Position numbers and translations under genes: made by a program
In this document: positions 1 through 7,850 of the stretch, one piece after another
Layout: every line of letters starts with the position of its first letter
How positions within the stretch are numbered: the stretch's first letter is position 1
NCBI RefSeq assembly: GCF_001884135.1
Contig: NZ_MAOC01000091.1
Coordinates: 62,001 to 126,000 of the forward strand
Length of the DNA: 64,000 bases
Direction: 5' to 3'
Source: Bacillus nitratireducens
Lineage (GTDB): Bacteria > Bacillota > Bacilli > Bacillales > Bacillaceae_G
Notes under the pieces: model-generated
The model's database searches: none
Seen by the model: only the letters and a program-made list of their open reading frames with translations
What the model was told of the DNA's origin: nothing

Positions 1-508
1 CTGCATATTCCATATTCACGAAATTAGAAGCGATCTTGAGTCCATACACATTGTATTTACTAGTAATGGAATCAAAAATATCTTGTAAAACAACCGTTTT
101 CCAATTCCAGAAAAAATCGTTAATATTACTCGGGTTCCATTCCGTCTCTCCAATATTTCCTTGCTGAATAAATGGGAATGGTTCCACTATAACTTGAATA
201 TTACGCTTTAATAATTCTTGAATTAAAATAATAGCTTGTTGCTTTTGCGCCTGATTAATTACCATATTAGCAGAATTCACATTCGGAATATCAACTTGGA
301 CCGGTACATTCACCGTATTTAAATTCAAACGTTCTACATCTGCTAACACTTTCTCTACATTGCCTACTTCCCATACCGTTACGTTTCCTGATTTTATTTT
401 TCCGGATTGAACAGTATTTACATCTGCCTGTACATTTCCCTGGAAACAAAAAGAAAACAACATGATACACACTCCTAAAAAACTTATTAAACTCTTATTT
501 TTTTTCAC
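1..508 (-). CDS. Secreted glycoside-hydrolase-like protein, C-terminus beyond window
   Basis: The reading frame opens at a GTG (506-508) just downstream of a GGGGGAAAG ribosome-binding site and runs off the left edge, so about 169 residues are visible. Residues 1-29 form a typical signal peptide: VKKNKS, then a hydrophobic stretch, with probable cleavage after VQA. The rest has an alternating strand/helix feel. Phrases such as VTVWEVGNVEKVLADVERLNLNT and IQVIVEPFPFIQQGN suit the first beta-alpha units of a TIM-barrel glycosidase, where a helix precedes a conserved Glu-Pro strand. I infer a secreted sugar-cleaving enzyme; the exact family cannot be read from this part. Alternatives include another secreted TIM-barrel protein. 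The catalytic acid pair is not visible. Confidence 0.6.
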   Translation of the reverse strand, partial: MKKNKSLISFLGVCIMLFSFCFQGNVQADVNTVQSGKIKSGNVTVWEVGNVEKVLADVERLNLNTVNVPVQVDIPNVNSANMVINQAQKQQAIILIQELLKRNIQVIVEPFPFIQQGNIGETEWNPSNINDFFWNWKTVVLQDIFDSITSKYNVYGLKIASNFVNMEYA

Positions 509-642
509 AACTTTCCCCCATAATTTTTGACTTTCTTGATTATTTTATACAACATTTCACATATATTCCAGAAAAAAATTAAATACATTTCCATTAATAA
601 AAGTGTTATCCATATAATTCCCCTAAAAATAGTAAGGTAAAT

Positions 643-672
643 AAAAAAGGAGCGTATTTCCGCTCCTTTTTT
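643..672. terminator. Bidirectional intrinsic terminator
   Basis: Twelve-base arms AAAAAAGGAGCG (643-654) and CGCTCCTTTTTT (661-672) flank a 6-base loop. The A-run and T-run make it usable in both directions. It lies upstream of the minus-strand glycosidase-like gene, so it probably ends transcripts arriving from an older neighbour. Confidence 0.8.
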
Positions 673-899
673 ATCTTTTCACAATTGAAGTTATTGAATT
701 TTCTCTGATAATCTAATCACATCTATTTTTTTCGTATAAATAAATTTTTATCTATATTCGCTTTTGTTTGTATTACTTTTATATTTACTTCATTATTTAC
801 CTTTATAGTTAATAATTTCTTTGTTCTTTTTTCAAAAATCACACCATCATACAAATAAATTCATAATTGTGTGCAAAGTACTAATTACTTCTTTAAGAA

Positions 900-943
900 G
901 TACCCATTTTCTTGTCTCAATATATGGACAAGAAAATGGGTAC
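900..943. repeat. Perfect 17-bp inverted repeat without T-tract
   Basis: GTACCCATTTTCTTGTC (900-916) is followed after 10 bases by its exact complement (927-943). Neither side continues into a T-run, so it is not an ordinary terminator. It sits in a gene-free stretch (509-1023) that otherwise holds only the terminator at 643-672 and AT-rich DNA. Confidence 0.7.
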
Positions 944-1023
944 CAAATGAAAGGTGTCTATAGTTAATTCAGCATTCTACACTGTATAATTAGTTCCTAC
1001 TTTCATGTCTTTCTACATCACAG

Positions 1024-1167
1024 TTATTGACTTTCTTGAATCCATATTGTTTCCGTATCTCCAGTAATCTTGTTTAAAGCTCGTTCAGCTACAATAACTG
1101 TTGATGCTGTAATATAAAGGTAATCCAAAAAAGTAATCGTAATTAAACTTGAGAAAGCGGATGATGG
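1024..1167 (-). pseudogene. C-terminal remnant of an unidentified protein
   Basis: A 47-codon open stretch on the minus strand reads like the end of a real protein: a hydrophobic part (SSLITITFLDYLYITASTVI), then a charged tail ending WIQESQ and a stop. A stop codon lies directly upstream in frame, and there is no start codon or ribosome-binding site. It lies downstream of the immunity/toxin remnant, so it may be more debris of the same polymorphic-toxin locus. I do not recognise the family. Confidence 0.35.
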
Positions 1168-1187
1168 TTAGAAAATTAGTAAATCAT

Positions 1188-1219
1188 AAAAAACGTCCTA
1201 GAATTCTAGGACGTTTTTT
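1188..1219 (-). terminator. Terminator of the SMI1-like gene
   Basis: A perfect 32-base palindrome (AAAAAACGTCCTAGAA and its complement) centred on an EcoRI-like GAATTC. It starts 9 bases after the stop of the minus-strand immunity gene and supplies a T-run on that strand. Confidence 0.85.
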
Positions 1220-1227
1220 TAGTTCCC

Positions 1228-1680
1228 TCAATCTTCTTCTTCGAAATCACGTAGACTAGCAAGCAATTCTGTAAATGTTGAGCAAACAGGATATATTGCT
1301 TCCTCTATGTTTTCTTCCTCATGATCCCAGAATACGATTATTGGTGAATCAGTGTTGTTTCGATAATCAAAGCATAGAAGATTGCCGAATGGATCTCTAG
1401 CAAAAGGATATATTTTGTCAGGTAATCTATCTTTCGTACTATTATATGTTTCTAGAATTGAATATTTTCTATCAGAATCTAAGGTTAAAAGATTATTAAG
1501 TGAATTTTCATCTTGATTTGGAATGTTAAATGTATCTGGCGTTGGATATCCACCATCATATTTTTGTACACAATCAATAAAATCATTAGGAAATTTAATA
1601 TTTAAGTATTGTTCTAATTGTTTTATTTGGTCATCTGTTACTCTTTTTTCATTTACATTAATCCATGTAATGTGACTCAT
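1228..1680 (-). CDS. SMI1/KNR4-family immunity protein
   Basis: A 150-residue cytoplasmic protein with the SMI1/KNR4 (SUKH) signature. It starts with an N-terminal helix of the form DDQIKQLEQYLNIKFPNDFIDCVQKYDGG, then a strand-rich middle with PFARDPFGNLLCFDYR (the hallmark 'FG.dg.Gd.lcfDY' stretch), and ends in a WDHEEE acidic segment. SUKH proteins neutralise nuclease toxins of bacterial polymorphic toxin systems. The gene directly downstream of an HNH-type toxin C-terminus (14 bases apart, same strand) is the textbook toxin-immunity order, so it is probably the antidote to that toxin. The start ATG follows GGGAGGTATTTAGCC. It is intact, unlike its toxin partner. Confidence 0.85.
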   Translation of the reverse strand: MSHITWINVNEKRVTDDQIKQLEQYLNIKFPNDFIDCVQKYDGGYPTPDTFNIPNQDENSLNNLLTLDSDRKYSILETYNSTKDRLPDKIYPFARDPFGNLLCFDYRNNTDSPIIVFWDHEEENIEEAIYPVCSTFTELLASLRDFEEED

Positions 1681-1694
1681 GGCTAAATACCTCC

Positions 1695-2189
1695 CTATTT
1701 ATCGCTATCTTTTCCCCAAATTTTATATCCACCTGTATGACCAGTATCATGATGAGTCTGATAATCTACAAGTTGCATCCTTCCAGTGTCTTGATGATGA
1801 TGCCATGTATAATGCTCTGGAGTTTTTCCCATTTTAAATAATTGAATTTCTTCATCCGTAAATTTTAAAGCTAATTCAGGATTTCCCATTATTTGTTCAT
1901 ATAATGCCTTACTACACTTTCTAGACTGTGTTGTTCTAGACTTTTTGAAATCTGCCTCTTTTAACATTACCTCGCCTTTTGATTCAAAAATAGGAAATCC
2001 TTCAGCATCATACGGAATACCTGTAACAGGGTGCTTATCTCCTGCTAAGTCTCCTTTACGCAAACGAATCGTTTTTGGTCCATTTGCACCTTCATAAGTA
2101 TACGTAGCTGCTTTCTGTAAATATTGTTGTGTACTACCGACACCTGCATATATTTCACCAGTTGAATTTGAAACACATCCGTATGCTAT
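1695..2189 (-). pseudogene. Orphan C-terminus of a polymorphic HNH/WHH-type nuclease toxin
   Basis: The frame is open from a stop at 2190-2192 down to 1695, about 164 codons, and the protein clearly continues upstream in ancestry. It begins in mid-sequence (TGEIYAGVGSTQQYLQKAA), has a pre-toxin linker (DLAGDKHPVTGIPYDAEGFP), and ends in a nuclease domain with YTWHHHQDTGRMQLVD followed by HHDTGHTGGYKIWGK. That is the W-H-H / G-H-x-G-G pattern of the HNH/endonuclease VII superfamily toxins. A TTG at 2061-2063 could start a 122-residue piece, but there is no good ribosome-binding site. Full-length toxins of this class carry a long secretion or repeat region in front, which is missing: the stop and end of the CPBP gene abut the break. 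Probably a stranded remnant, though the nuclease domain itself looks complete. Confidence 0.7.
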
Positions 2190-3067
2190 TTAGTAAGATT
2201 TACTATTCGAGACGTAATTATTGCAGTAATTAATATAATAATAGCGGTTATCAAGCCAGATTCTCCAATCCAAATCTCAGTTTGATACCCTGTACTTGCA
2301 CGTGTGAAAGGTCCTTGAATAATGGCATTCCAAGTAGCATGGATGATAACCGAAGGCCAAATGCTACCTGTGATAAGTCGTAAATAAGCTATAATATAAC
2401 CGAATGGTACAATACAAAGATAGATACCAAGTACTGAAAGAACGACAGATGGTCCCGCTACATATAGACCAGCAATAACTATTGGAACATGCCACGTTGC
2501 CCAAATCAATCCACTAATAAGGATGGGCCGTGAAAACTCTGCATCGACTAGCCTTGTGAGCATATAACCTCGCCAACCCATTTCTTCTCCCAAAACTGGG
2601 ATTAAGTTAAGCAAACTTCCGAAAATGCCGCTCAATACCACTAGATAAATGAAGCTGAATGGTGCCGTTACATACTGAAGCCCAAGCATATTGTAGATCG
2701 GTTCTAACATCATACCACCTTCGGGATGCTGAAACCCTGCAATTCCACTCAACCAGGCGATAGAATAAGTAATTCCACAAATAATCATAGGTATTAGCAG
2801 AGCAAAACCGATCCCCTTCCATATCTTTAAGTTACCGAGACTAAAAGATACATCTTTAAACCCTTCTTTCAGTATTATGCGAGTCAAAATAGAAGATAAT
2901 GCTGGGGTAAACATATATACCACAATAAGCGTCTTACTTTTCGTAATCATTACTACTACATTTAGGATAATAGAAGTAATGATTAAGATACTCAGAAAGA
3001 GTTGAAGTCCTATTTTAGCACGTTGGATTTTATCTTTATTGTGGAACGGTTTTGCGTGTAATATCAT
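2186..3067 (-). CDS. CPBP-family intramembrane metalloprotease (Abi/CAAX type)
   Basis: A 293-residue membrane protein with about eight hydrophobic segments. It carries the three CPBP/Rce1 motifs: EEMGWRGYML (Glu161-Glu162...Arg166), WATWHVP (His193) and IIHATWN (His243, Asn247), which together form the membrane-embedded catalytic site. Family members process prenylated proteins, process bacteriocins or give self-immunity, or act in unknown membrane proteolysis. The ATG follows GGAAGGGCGGATTACA. The stop overlaps the broken left end of the toxin remnant, so this gene marks the edge of a later rearrangement. The substrate is unknown; the family call is secure. Confidence 0.9.
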   Translation of the reverse strand: MILHAKPFHNKDKIQRAKIGLQLFLSILIITSIILNVVVMITKSKTLIVVYMFTPALSSILTRIILKEGFKDVSFSLGNLKIWKGIGFALLIPMIICGITYSIAWLSGIAGFQHPEGGMMLEPIYNMLGLQYVTAPFSFIYLVVLSGIFGSLLNLIPVLGEEMGWRGYMLTRLVDAEFSRPILISGLIWATWHVPIVIAGLYVAGPSVVLSVLGIYLCIVPFGYIIAYLRLITGSIWPSVIIHATWNAIIQGPFTRASTGYQTEIWIGESGLITAIIILITAIITSRIVNLTK

Positions 3068-3346
3068 TGTAATCCGCCCTTCCCCTATAATTCACTTGTT
3101 TATCGAATTTACTTCTTGTCATTTCTACAGACACAACTTAGAATAAAAATATTTTTGTATACAGATTCATTCATCTTTAAAATCCCTCCCAAATTTATAG
3201 TCTAGTCTTACTTACGACTCATCAATGTAATTATTATTTATAAGTTGTCATGGCCGATAGTACAAAAGTGTAATGATTAGTCTATGACCTGTGTCAATTA
3301 ACCTTATGACAATATGTAACTAGAAAATATGATATGGGATAGATAA
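3068..3346. other. Gene-free divergent interval
   Basis: AT-rich DNA between the minus-strand CPBP gene and the plus-strand esterase gene. I see no convincing small gene. It must contain both promoters, but no hexamer pair is strong enough to name. Confidence 0.5.
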
Positions 3347-3421
3347 CAATTGAATTAAGGCAATTGATTCGTGCAAGTACATGAATCAATCTTGCTTTTA
3401 CAAATAATTCAATTGAGGTGG
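3347..3421 (+). promoter_or_regulatory. Structured leader hiding the ribosome-binding site of the esterase gene
   Basis: CAATTGAATT (3347-3356) is exactly complementary to AATTCAATTG (3406-3415), which directly abuts the Shine-Dalgarno AGGTGG (3416-3421). Nested inside is a second perfect hairpin, ATTGATTC (3363-3370) with GAATCAAT (3383-3390). An 8-codon mini-ORF (ATG 3381, stop 3405-3407) runs through that hairpin. The layout resembles translational attenuators that control antibiotic-resistance genes, but the mini-ORF lacks a clear ribosome-binding site, so this is a suggestion only. Confidence 0.4.
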
Positions 3422-3426
3422 AAAAA

Positions 3427-4752
3427 ATGAATAAGAAAAGCATAATTGCAATGGTTAGTACAGCTTTATTAGTCACAGGATGTGTAGAAGTAGGAAAGGC
3501 TCAAACAGTAGCAGTCGAAAATTCAGGTCAATCAATCCAAAAAAATATAGTTAAATCAATACAATCACAGGCTTACCCATTAAAAACGATAGAGCCGTCA
3601 AAATCATTTGAGGATTTAAAACCACTTAAGAAAATGATTGGGAGCGCACAATATGTAGGATTAGGAGAGAATACTCATGGAAGCTCTGAAATTTTCACTA
3701 TGAAGTTTCGCCTTGTGAAATATTTGGTTACTGAGATGGGTTTTACAAATTTCACAATGGAAGAAGATTGGGGAAACGGCTTAAAACTAAATGAATATAT
3801 CCAAACAGGAAAAGGAAACCCTAGGGAATTTTTAAACTTGTTATATCCTACTGATGAAATTATAGCCATGGTTGAGTGGATGAAAGATTATAATGCTGAT
3901 CCATCCAATAAAAAAAAGATCCAATTTATTGGGCTCGACTTCAAGGAGTTGGACCAAGGTTGCTTTAATAAAGTAATTGATTATGTAAGGCTGCATCGAC
4001 CAGATTTGCTGGCAGAAGTAGAAGAAAATTATAAAGAATTGTCGGCTTTTAATGGAGGTTTACAGGAATATATGGACCTTGCTCCTGAAATAAAGGAAAA
4101 GTTCAAAGCAAACGCTGAGAGAGTAGCCCAATTACTAAAAGATGAGAATGGGCAAGCCAAAACAGAATTAGTTTCACCCGAGTACATCTGGGCGAAAGCA
4201 ACGGCAAGTGTAATAGAGAAATATACCACAATGCTAATTCCTAACGACTATCCAAGTGTGTTAAAGCTACATGAGCAATACTTGGCCGATCATGCAATGT
4301 GGGCGCAAGAGACATTGGGTGGTAAAACGATGGTATGGGGACACAATATTCATATAGCTAAAGGAATTATCGATGAGAAATTATACCCTTATGTTGCGGG
4401 GCAGTATTTAAAGGAACGTTTAGACAATAATTATGTCACAATTGGCAGTACAACTACGGAGGGGAATTTCACCTTATACAACGACACCCAAGATAAAATT
4501 ATAACGGATCCGATTCCACAAAATGTAAATAGTTTCAATTATACCCTCGGAAAAGTACCATATAAAATGTTTTTATTGGATAACCGTCACCTTAAAGGAC
4601 CAGCAGAGAAATGGGTTAAAGCAAAAAGACCATTACTAAGTATAGGAGCACGACTCTTACCGAACGAATCGGCATACTTTGATACGTCATTGCTTGAGCA
4701 ATTTGATATTATTTTTCATATTCGAAAAACAAGTCCATCTCATATTAAATAA
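3427..4752 (+). CDS. Erythromycin-esterase-family lipoprotein
   Basis: A 441-residue protein beginning at the ATG at 3427; a GTG at 3418 is part of the Shine-Dalgarno region. The N-terminus MNKKSIIAMVSTALLVTGC is a lipoprotein signal with lipobox VTGC. The body matches the erythromycin esterase family: GLGENTHGSSEIFTMKFRL near residue 80, an EEDWGNG stretch, FIGLDFK, and VWGHNIHIAKG near residue 300 with the conserved histidines. EreA/EreB hydrolyse the macrolide lactone ring; most chromosomal Bacillus relatives have untested substrates. Membrane anchoring outside the cell is unusual compared with the cytoplasmic Ere enzymes. Resistance is therefore possible but not shown. A repeat/terminator region follows directly. 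Confidence 0.8.
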   Translation: MNKKSIIAMVSTALLVTGCVEVGKAQTVAVENSGQSIQKNIVKSIQSQAYPLKTIEPSKSFEDLKPLKKMIGSAQYVGLGENTHGSSEIFTMKFRLVKYLVTEMGFTNFTMEEDWGNGLKLNEYIQTGKGNPREFLNLLYPTDEIIAMVEWMKDYNADPSNKKKIQFIGLDFKELDQGCFNKVIDYVRLHRPDLLAEVEENYKELSAFNGGLQEYMDLAPEIKEKFKANAERVAQLLKDENGQAKTELVSPEYIWAKATASVIEKYTTMLIPNDYPSVLKLHEQYLADHAMWAQETLGGKTMVWGHNIHIAKGIIDEKLYPYVAGQYLKERLDNNYVTIGSTTTEGNFTLYNDTQDKIITDPIPQNVNSFNYTLGKVPYKMFLLDNRHLKGPAEKWVKAKRPLLSIGARLLPNESAYFDTSLLEQFDIIFHIRKTSPSHIK

Positions 4753-4753
4753 A

Positions 4754-4802
4754 GTGAAACTTTAATCAGTGGGGATTTTCTTCATCCCCCACTGATTATT
4801 AG
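4754..4802. repeat. Dispersed palindromic repeat, copy 1
   Basis: About 49 bases running from GTGAAACTTTAATCAG to CCCACTGATTATTAG, folding by AATCAGTGGGGAT against ATCCCCCACTGATT. An almost identical copy lies at 63775-63824. It may also terminate the esterase gene. Confidence 0.75.
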
Positions 4803-4821
4803 TTGAACCAATCGGACTTTT

Positions 4822-4891
4822 ATGGGCAGTTGATCCCCCACCTAAATTCTTTACTTTCGCTGCATTTTGAGGTGGGGGTCTTACTGCCCAT
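4822..4891. repeat. Imperfect inverted repeat, likely group-specific intergenic repeat
   Basis: ATGGGCAGTTGATCCCCCACCT (4822-4843, first 20 bases given in the pairing ATGGGCAG...CCCCCACCT) pairs with AGGTGGGGG...CTGCCCAT (4870-4891) around a 26-base loop. It resembles the short dispersed repeats known from B. cereus-group genomes (bcr elements), but I cannot assign a family by eye. Confidence 0.5.
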
Positions 4892-4910
4892 TAAAGTGGG
4901 ATAAAAGTAC

Positions 4911-4952
4911 AAAACAATCCCGTTCTTGCAGATGCAAGAACGGGATTGTTTT
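4911..4952. terminator. Strong bidirectional terminator-like hairpin
   Basis: Perfect 20-base arms AAAACAATCCCGTTCTTGCA (4911-4930) and its complement (4933-4952) are separated by two bases. The stem ends in TTTT on the plus strand and also on the minus strand. Confidence 0.75.
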
Positions 4953-5106
4953 ATGGTGATTCATATAAGCATCTTTTTTAACCAGAAGTAGGTTACTCTC
5001 CCCTTTTTAGCATCATTTAAAAATGTCATATGACACTTTTACACTAGTGAGAATGACAAAAAAAGCAGTACAATTCGGTTATTACATAGATAGGAGCGAG
5101 AACTTT

Positions 5107-5685
5107 ATGAAGTCAAGATTCATCCAGAATGGTTATTTTTTATTGCTAACTTTCGTTACAGGATTGTTTTATTTTTGTTTTTATCTAATAGCTCTGCTAT
5201 TCAGTTTCACCCTTTCATTTACGGTAATTGGGATTCCACTAGTTATACGCGTACTACAGACTACGACACCTTTTATCCAATTCGAGCGCATACAGACGAA
5301 AATTTATACAGATATTTCGACCGACACTTACGATAGAAGTATAAAAATGGATACATCAAACTGGGCTCAGGTGAAATTAGTGCTTACAGATCGTCGTACT
5401 TGGTCTGCTGTCTTTTGGTTAATGCAGAAATTAGTGATTGGCATTTTCAGTCTCATTAGTGCAATCATTTTTTATGTAATGCCACTTATGTTGCTGTTGG
5501 CGCCACTACTGTATCGCTACATTGAAATGAATATTATATTCATACAGATAGATACGTTTGCTAAGTCACTCTTTGTAATGTTTATAGGTATAGCATTTAC
5601 CGCCATAAGTATTAAAATAGTAGATCGTTTGACTAAGAAACTTGGGGGCTATACACGTAGCATGATTCGGCAACTAAATCGATAG
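5107..5685 (+). CDS. Membrane sensor-domain protein (PF13796-like) paired with the downstream kinase
   Basis: A 192-residue membrane protein from the ATG at 5107, chosen because AGGAG (5092-5096) sits 10 bases upstream; an ATG at 5023 has no such site. There are two hydrophobic hairpins, residues 8-50 (LLTFVTGLFYFCFYLIALLF, then FTVIGIPLVI) and about 112-175. Between them lies a soluble part rich in T and D (IYTDISTDTYD). The pattern VIGIPLV with a later APLLYRY segment is that of the 'putative sensor' domain often fused in front of LiaS/DesK-type kinases. Here it is a separate gene 114 bases ahead of such a kinase, so the two probably form one sensing unit. The stimulus is unknown, perhaps cell-envelope stress. 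Confidence 0.65.
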   Translation: MKSRFIQNGYFLLLTFVTGLFYFCFYLIALLFSFTLSFTVIGIPLVIRVLQTTTPFIQFERIQTKIYTDISTDTYDRSIKMDTSNWAQVKLVLTDRRTWSAVFWLMQKLVIGIFSLISAIIFYVMPLMLLLAPLLYRYIEMNIIFIQIDTFAKSLFVMFIGIAFTAISIKIVDRLTKKLGGYTRSMIRQLNR

Positions 5686-5799
5686 AAGTTTGCCTTTTGT
5701 GAGAGAATTGCAGTGTAAAATTAAAAAGTATAACAATGTATGAAGGATTAATTTATAATATAGGAAGTAAAAAGGTAGGCTACTTAGGGGGTAAATGAC

Positions 5800-7587
5800 T
5801 TGTTAGATATGGTTAAGTATTGGTTTTGGTACGATTGGATTATGTTAGGAGTCCGTATACTTGTTAGTGTCTCTATCGCCATAACCACATTCGATTTTCA
5901 GAATAGTTTAACATTACCACTTTGGATTATTATTCTTTGGGAAATTATTGCCTTCTCTGTTCCATGGGTAGCCTTACTATTCAATTATAAATATTATTTG
6001 TTCACAGAAATACTGCTATATGGTGGACTGTGTATATATTTAACTTCTTTATTTCCGGGAGCTAACGTTACATTTCTTATATCGGCTTTTCTGATTGCTG
6101 CGAATAGTCAGCATTTGTCCTATTATTGGACAGCTCCAACAACAGTTTTTATAACAACTGGAATTTTCTATGCGGTTGCGCCAAGTAATAGCTATTGGAT
6201 TATGGTTACCTACTATGGACTTGCTTATGTAATGGGCTTCGCTTTCCATTTATTAATCGTCAATCATAAGCAAAATGAAGCGATTCGTAAACAAAACGCG
6301 GTACTTGAACAATATATGTCTCAGATTGAACGCATTACACTGGCAGAAGAACGGAACAGACTGTCGAGTGAGCTTCATGATACAGTTGGTCACGCTTATA
6401 CTTCTATTATTATGGGGATGGAAACGTTGCGTACCGAACTTGCTACTGAAATGGGTATACAGAGGCTAGATTCTCTGCTTGAAATGGGACGTAAAAGCAT
6501 CGAGGACGTGAGAGGTTACCTACATCAAATGGATTCTCCGTGTCAATCGTCTTCCTTGATTCAATCTCTACAAAATCTTGGAGCCGAATTTCAGGAGCAC
6601 GCTCAGGTAAATGTAAGTTTTAGGACATTCGGAGAGGAATATCAACTATCTCGGCAAGCGAAGATCGCATTCATTCGTTGCTTACAAGAGTCCCTTACGA
6701 ATGCAGTACGTCATGGTCAGGGGACTGAAATTATAGTTTCATTGCAGTTTGAACAACAATATACGAGGTTAGAAGTTCAAGATAACGGAAAAGGAAATGT
6801 AGAATGGCAGGAAGGCTTCGGTATGAATGCGATGAAAGAACGGGCAATAAACTTGCAAGGTCAATTGTCTGTATATACAAAGCCAGAGGAAGGAATGCTT
6901 GTTACATGTACCATACCGCGACAAACTGAAATAAAAGATGGACTTATTCGTTTGTTAATTGTAGACGATCAACCATTTGTTCGGGAAAGTTTGAAGACAC
7001 TACTCGATAGATATGAAGATTTAAATGTAGTCGGTTTAGCTGAGGATGGCAATCAAGCCATCGATTTGTGCGGGCGCCTTCAACCCCATGTTATACTTAT
7101 GGATTTAGATATGCAGCACATGGATGGAATCGAAGCAACCAAAAAGATTAAGCAACAATGGCCACATATCCGCGTATTGATTTTTACAACGTTTCAAGAT
7201 ACCGAACAGGCATTGGAATCACTTCGCAACGGTGCGGATGGTTTTTTACTTAAATCTATTGAAACGTTGGAGCTAGCTAATACGATCCGACTTATTCACA
7301 AAGGTGGGACACTAATTGATCAGGGAATGTCTCACAAAATATTTGAGAAGTTTGATGAGCAAAAAGAGACACCACAATCAAAAGCAACCGCTTATGAGCT
7401 AACAGCTAGGGAGATAGAAATATTGCAGCTAGTAGCAAAAGGACTTCGATACACTACCATAGCATCAAGGTTATATTTATCGAATGGTACGGTCAGAAAT
7501 TATGCTTCCACAGCTTATACAAAGCTAGGAGTTCGTAACAAGGAAGAAGCTATCCTCAAGGCTCTAGAAATTGGAATTATTGAATAA
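5800..7587 (+). CDS. Fused NarL-type histidine kinase and response regulator in one polypeptide
   Basis: 595 residues starting at a TTG eight bases after GGGGG (5787-5791). Residues 10-155 hold about five membrane segments. Residues 180-245 are a HisKA_3 dimerisation domain with His193 in SSELHDTVGH. A GHKL ATPase domain follows to about 373 (Asn301 in ESLTNAVRHG, DNGKG at 328-332). A receiver domain follows at about 383-500 (DD389-390, phospho-acceptor Asp435, Lys485), then a LuxR-type HTH at 533-595 (LTAREIEILQLVAKG). Related LiaS/LiaR or DesK/DesR pairs are normally two genes; here the linker at 374-384 runs straight from the kinase into LIRLLIVDDQ, as if the stop and start between two genes had been lost. 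It is a membrane-bound transcription factor unless cleaved. Partner: the upstream sensor protein. Confidence 0.88.
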   Translation: MLDMVKYWFWYDWIMLGVRILVSVSIAITTFDFQNSLTLPLWIIILWEIIAFSVPWVALLFNYKYYLFTEILLYGGLCIYLTSLFPGANVTFLISAFLIAANSQHLSYYWTAPTTVFITTGIFYAVAPSNSYWIMVTYYGLAYVMGFAFHLLIVNHKQNEAIRKQNAVLEQYMSQIERITLAEERNRLSSELHDTVGHAYTSIIMGMETLRTELATEMGIQRLDSLLEMGRKSIEDVRGYLHQMDSPCQSSSLIQSLQNLGAEFQEHAQVNVSFRTFGEEYQLSRQAKIAFIRCLQESLTNAVRHGQGTEIIVSLQFEQQYTRLEVQDNGKGNVEWQEGFGMNAMKERAINLQGQLSVYTKPEEGMLVTCTIPRQTEIKDGLIRLLIVDDQPFVRESLKTLLDRYEDLNVVGLAEDGNQAIDLCGRLQPHVILMDLDMQHMDGIEATKKIKQQWPHIRVLIFTTFQDTEQALESLRNGADGFLLKSIETLELANTIRLIHKGGTLIDQGMSHKIFEKFDEQKETPQSKATAYELTAREIEILQLVAKGLRYTTIASRLYLSNGTVRNYASTAYTKLGVRNKEEAILKALEIGIIE

Positions 7588-7620
7588 CAAAATGTTTTGC
7601 GGTGTATAAAAATGAGTACC

Positions 7621-7656
7621 AAAGAACCAGAACAAACGCTTTGTGTGGTTTCTTTT
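7621..7656 (+). terminator. Imperfect terminator after the fused kinase/regulator
   Basis: AAAGAACCAGAACAAA pairs with TTTGTGTGGTTTCTTT through small bulges and runs into TTTT, 33 bases beyond the stop codon. Confidence 0.55.
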
Positions 7657-7756
7657 GTAACAGAGTAAATAAAGCCCGTTATCGTATAAGTAAATGTTAA
7701 AACATTTACTGTTTTGTAATAATAAAATCATTGAATCTTATCCTCTAAAATACAAA

Positions 7757-7787
7757 AGCCTACTATCCATTTAACTGATAGTAGGCT
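7757..7787 (-). terminator. Terminator of the penicillin acylase gene
   Basis: AGCCTACTATC (7757-7767) and GATAGTAGGCT (7777-7787) form an 11-bp stem. On the minus strand the stem is followed by TTTTGTATTTT. Confidence 0.8.
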
Positions 7788-7850
7788 ATTAAAATTATTT
7801 AAGAACTGGGTTATGCTCTAATTTATAAGCTTTCATCAGAGGAAATATTA

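Noticed and set aside
2607-2822. 71-residue frame inside the CPBP gene
   Set aside because: Out-of-frame shadow; the CPBP frame carries all the conserved motifs.
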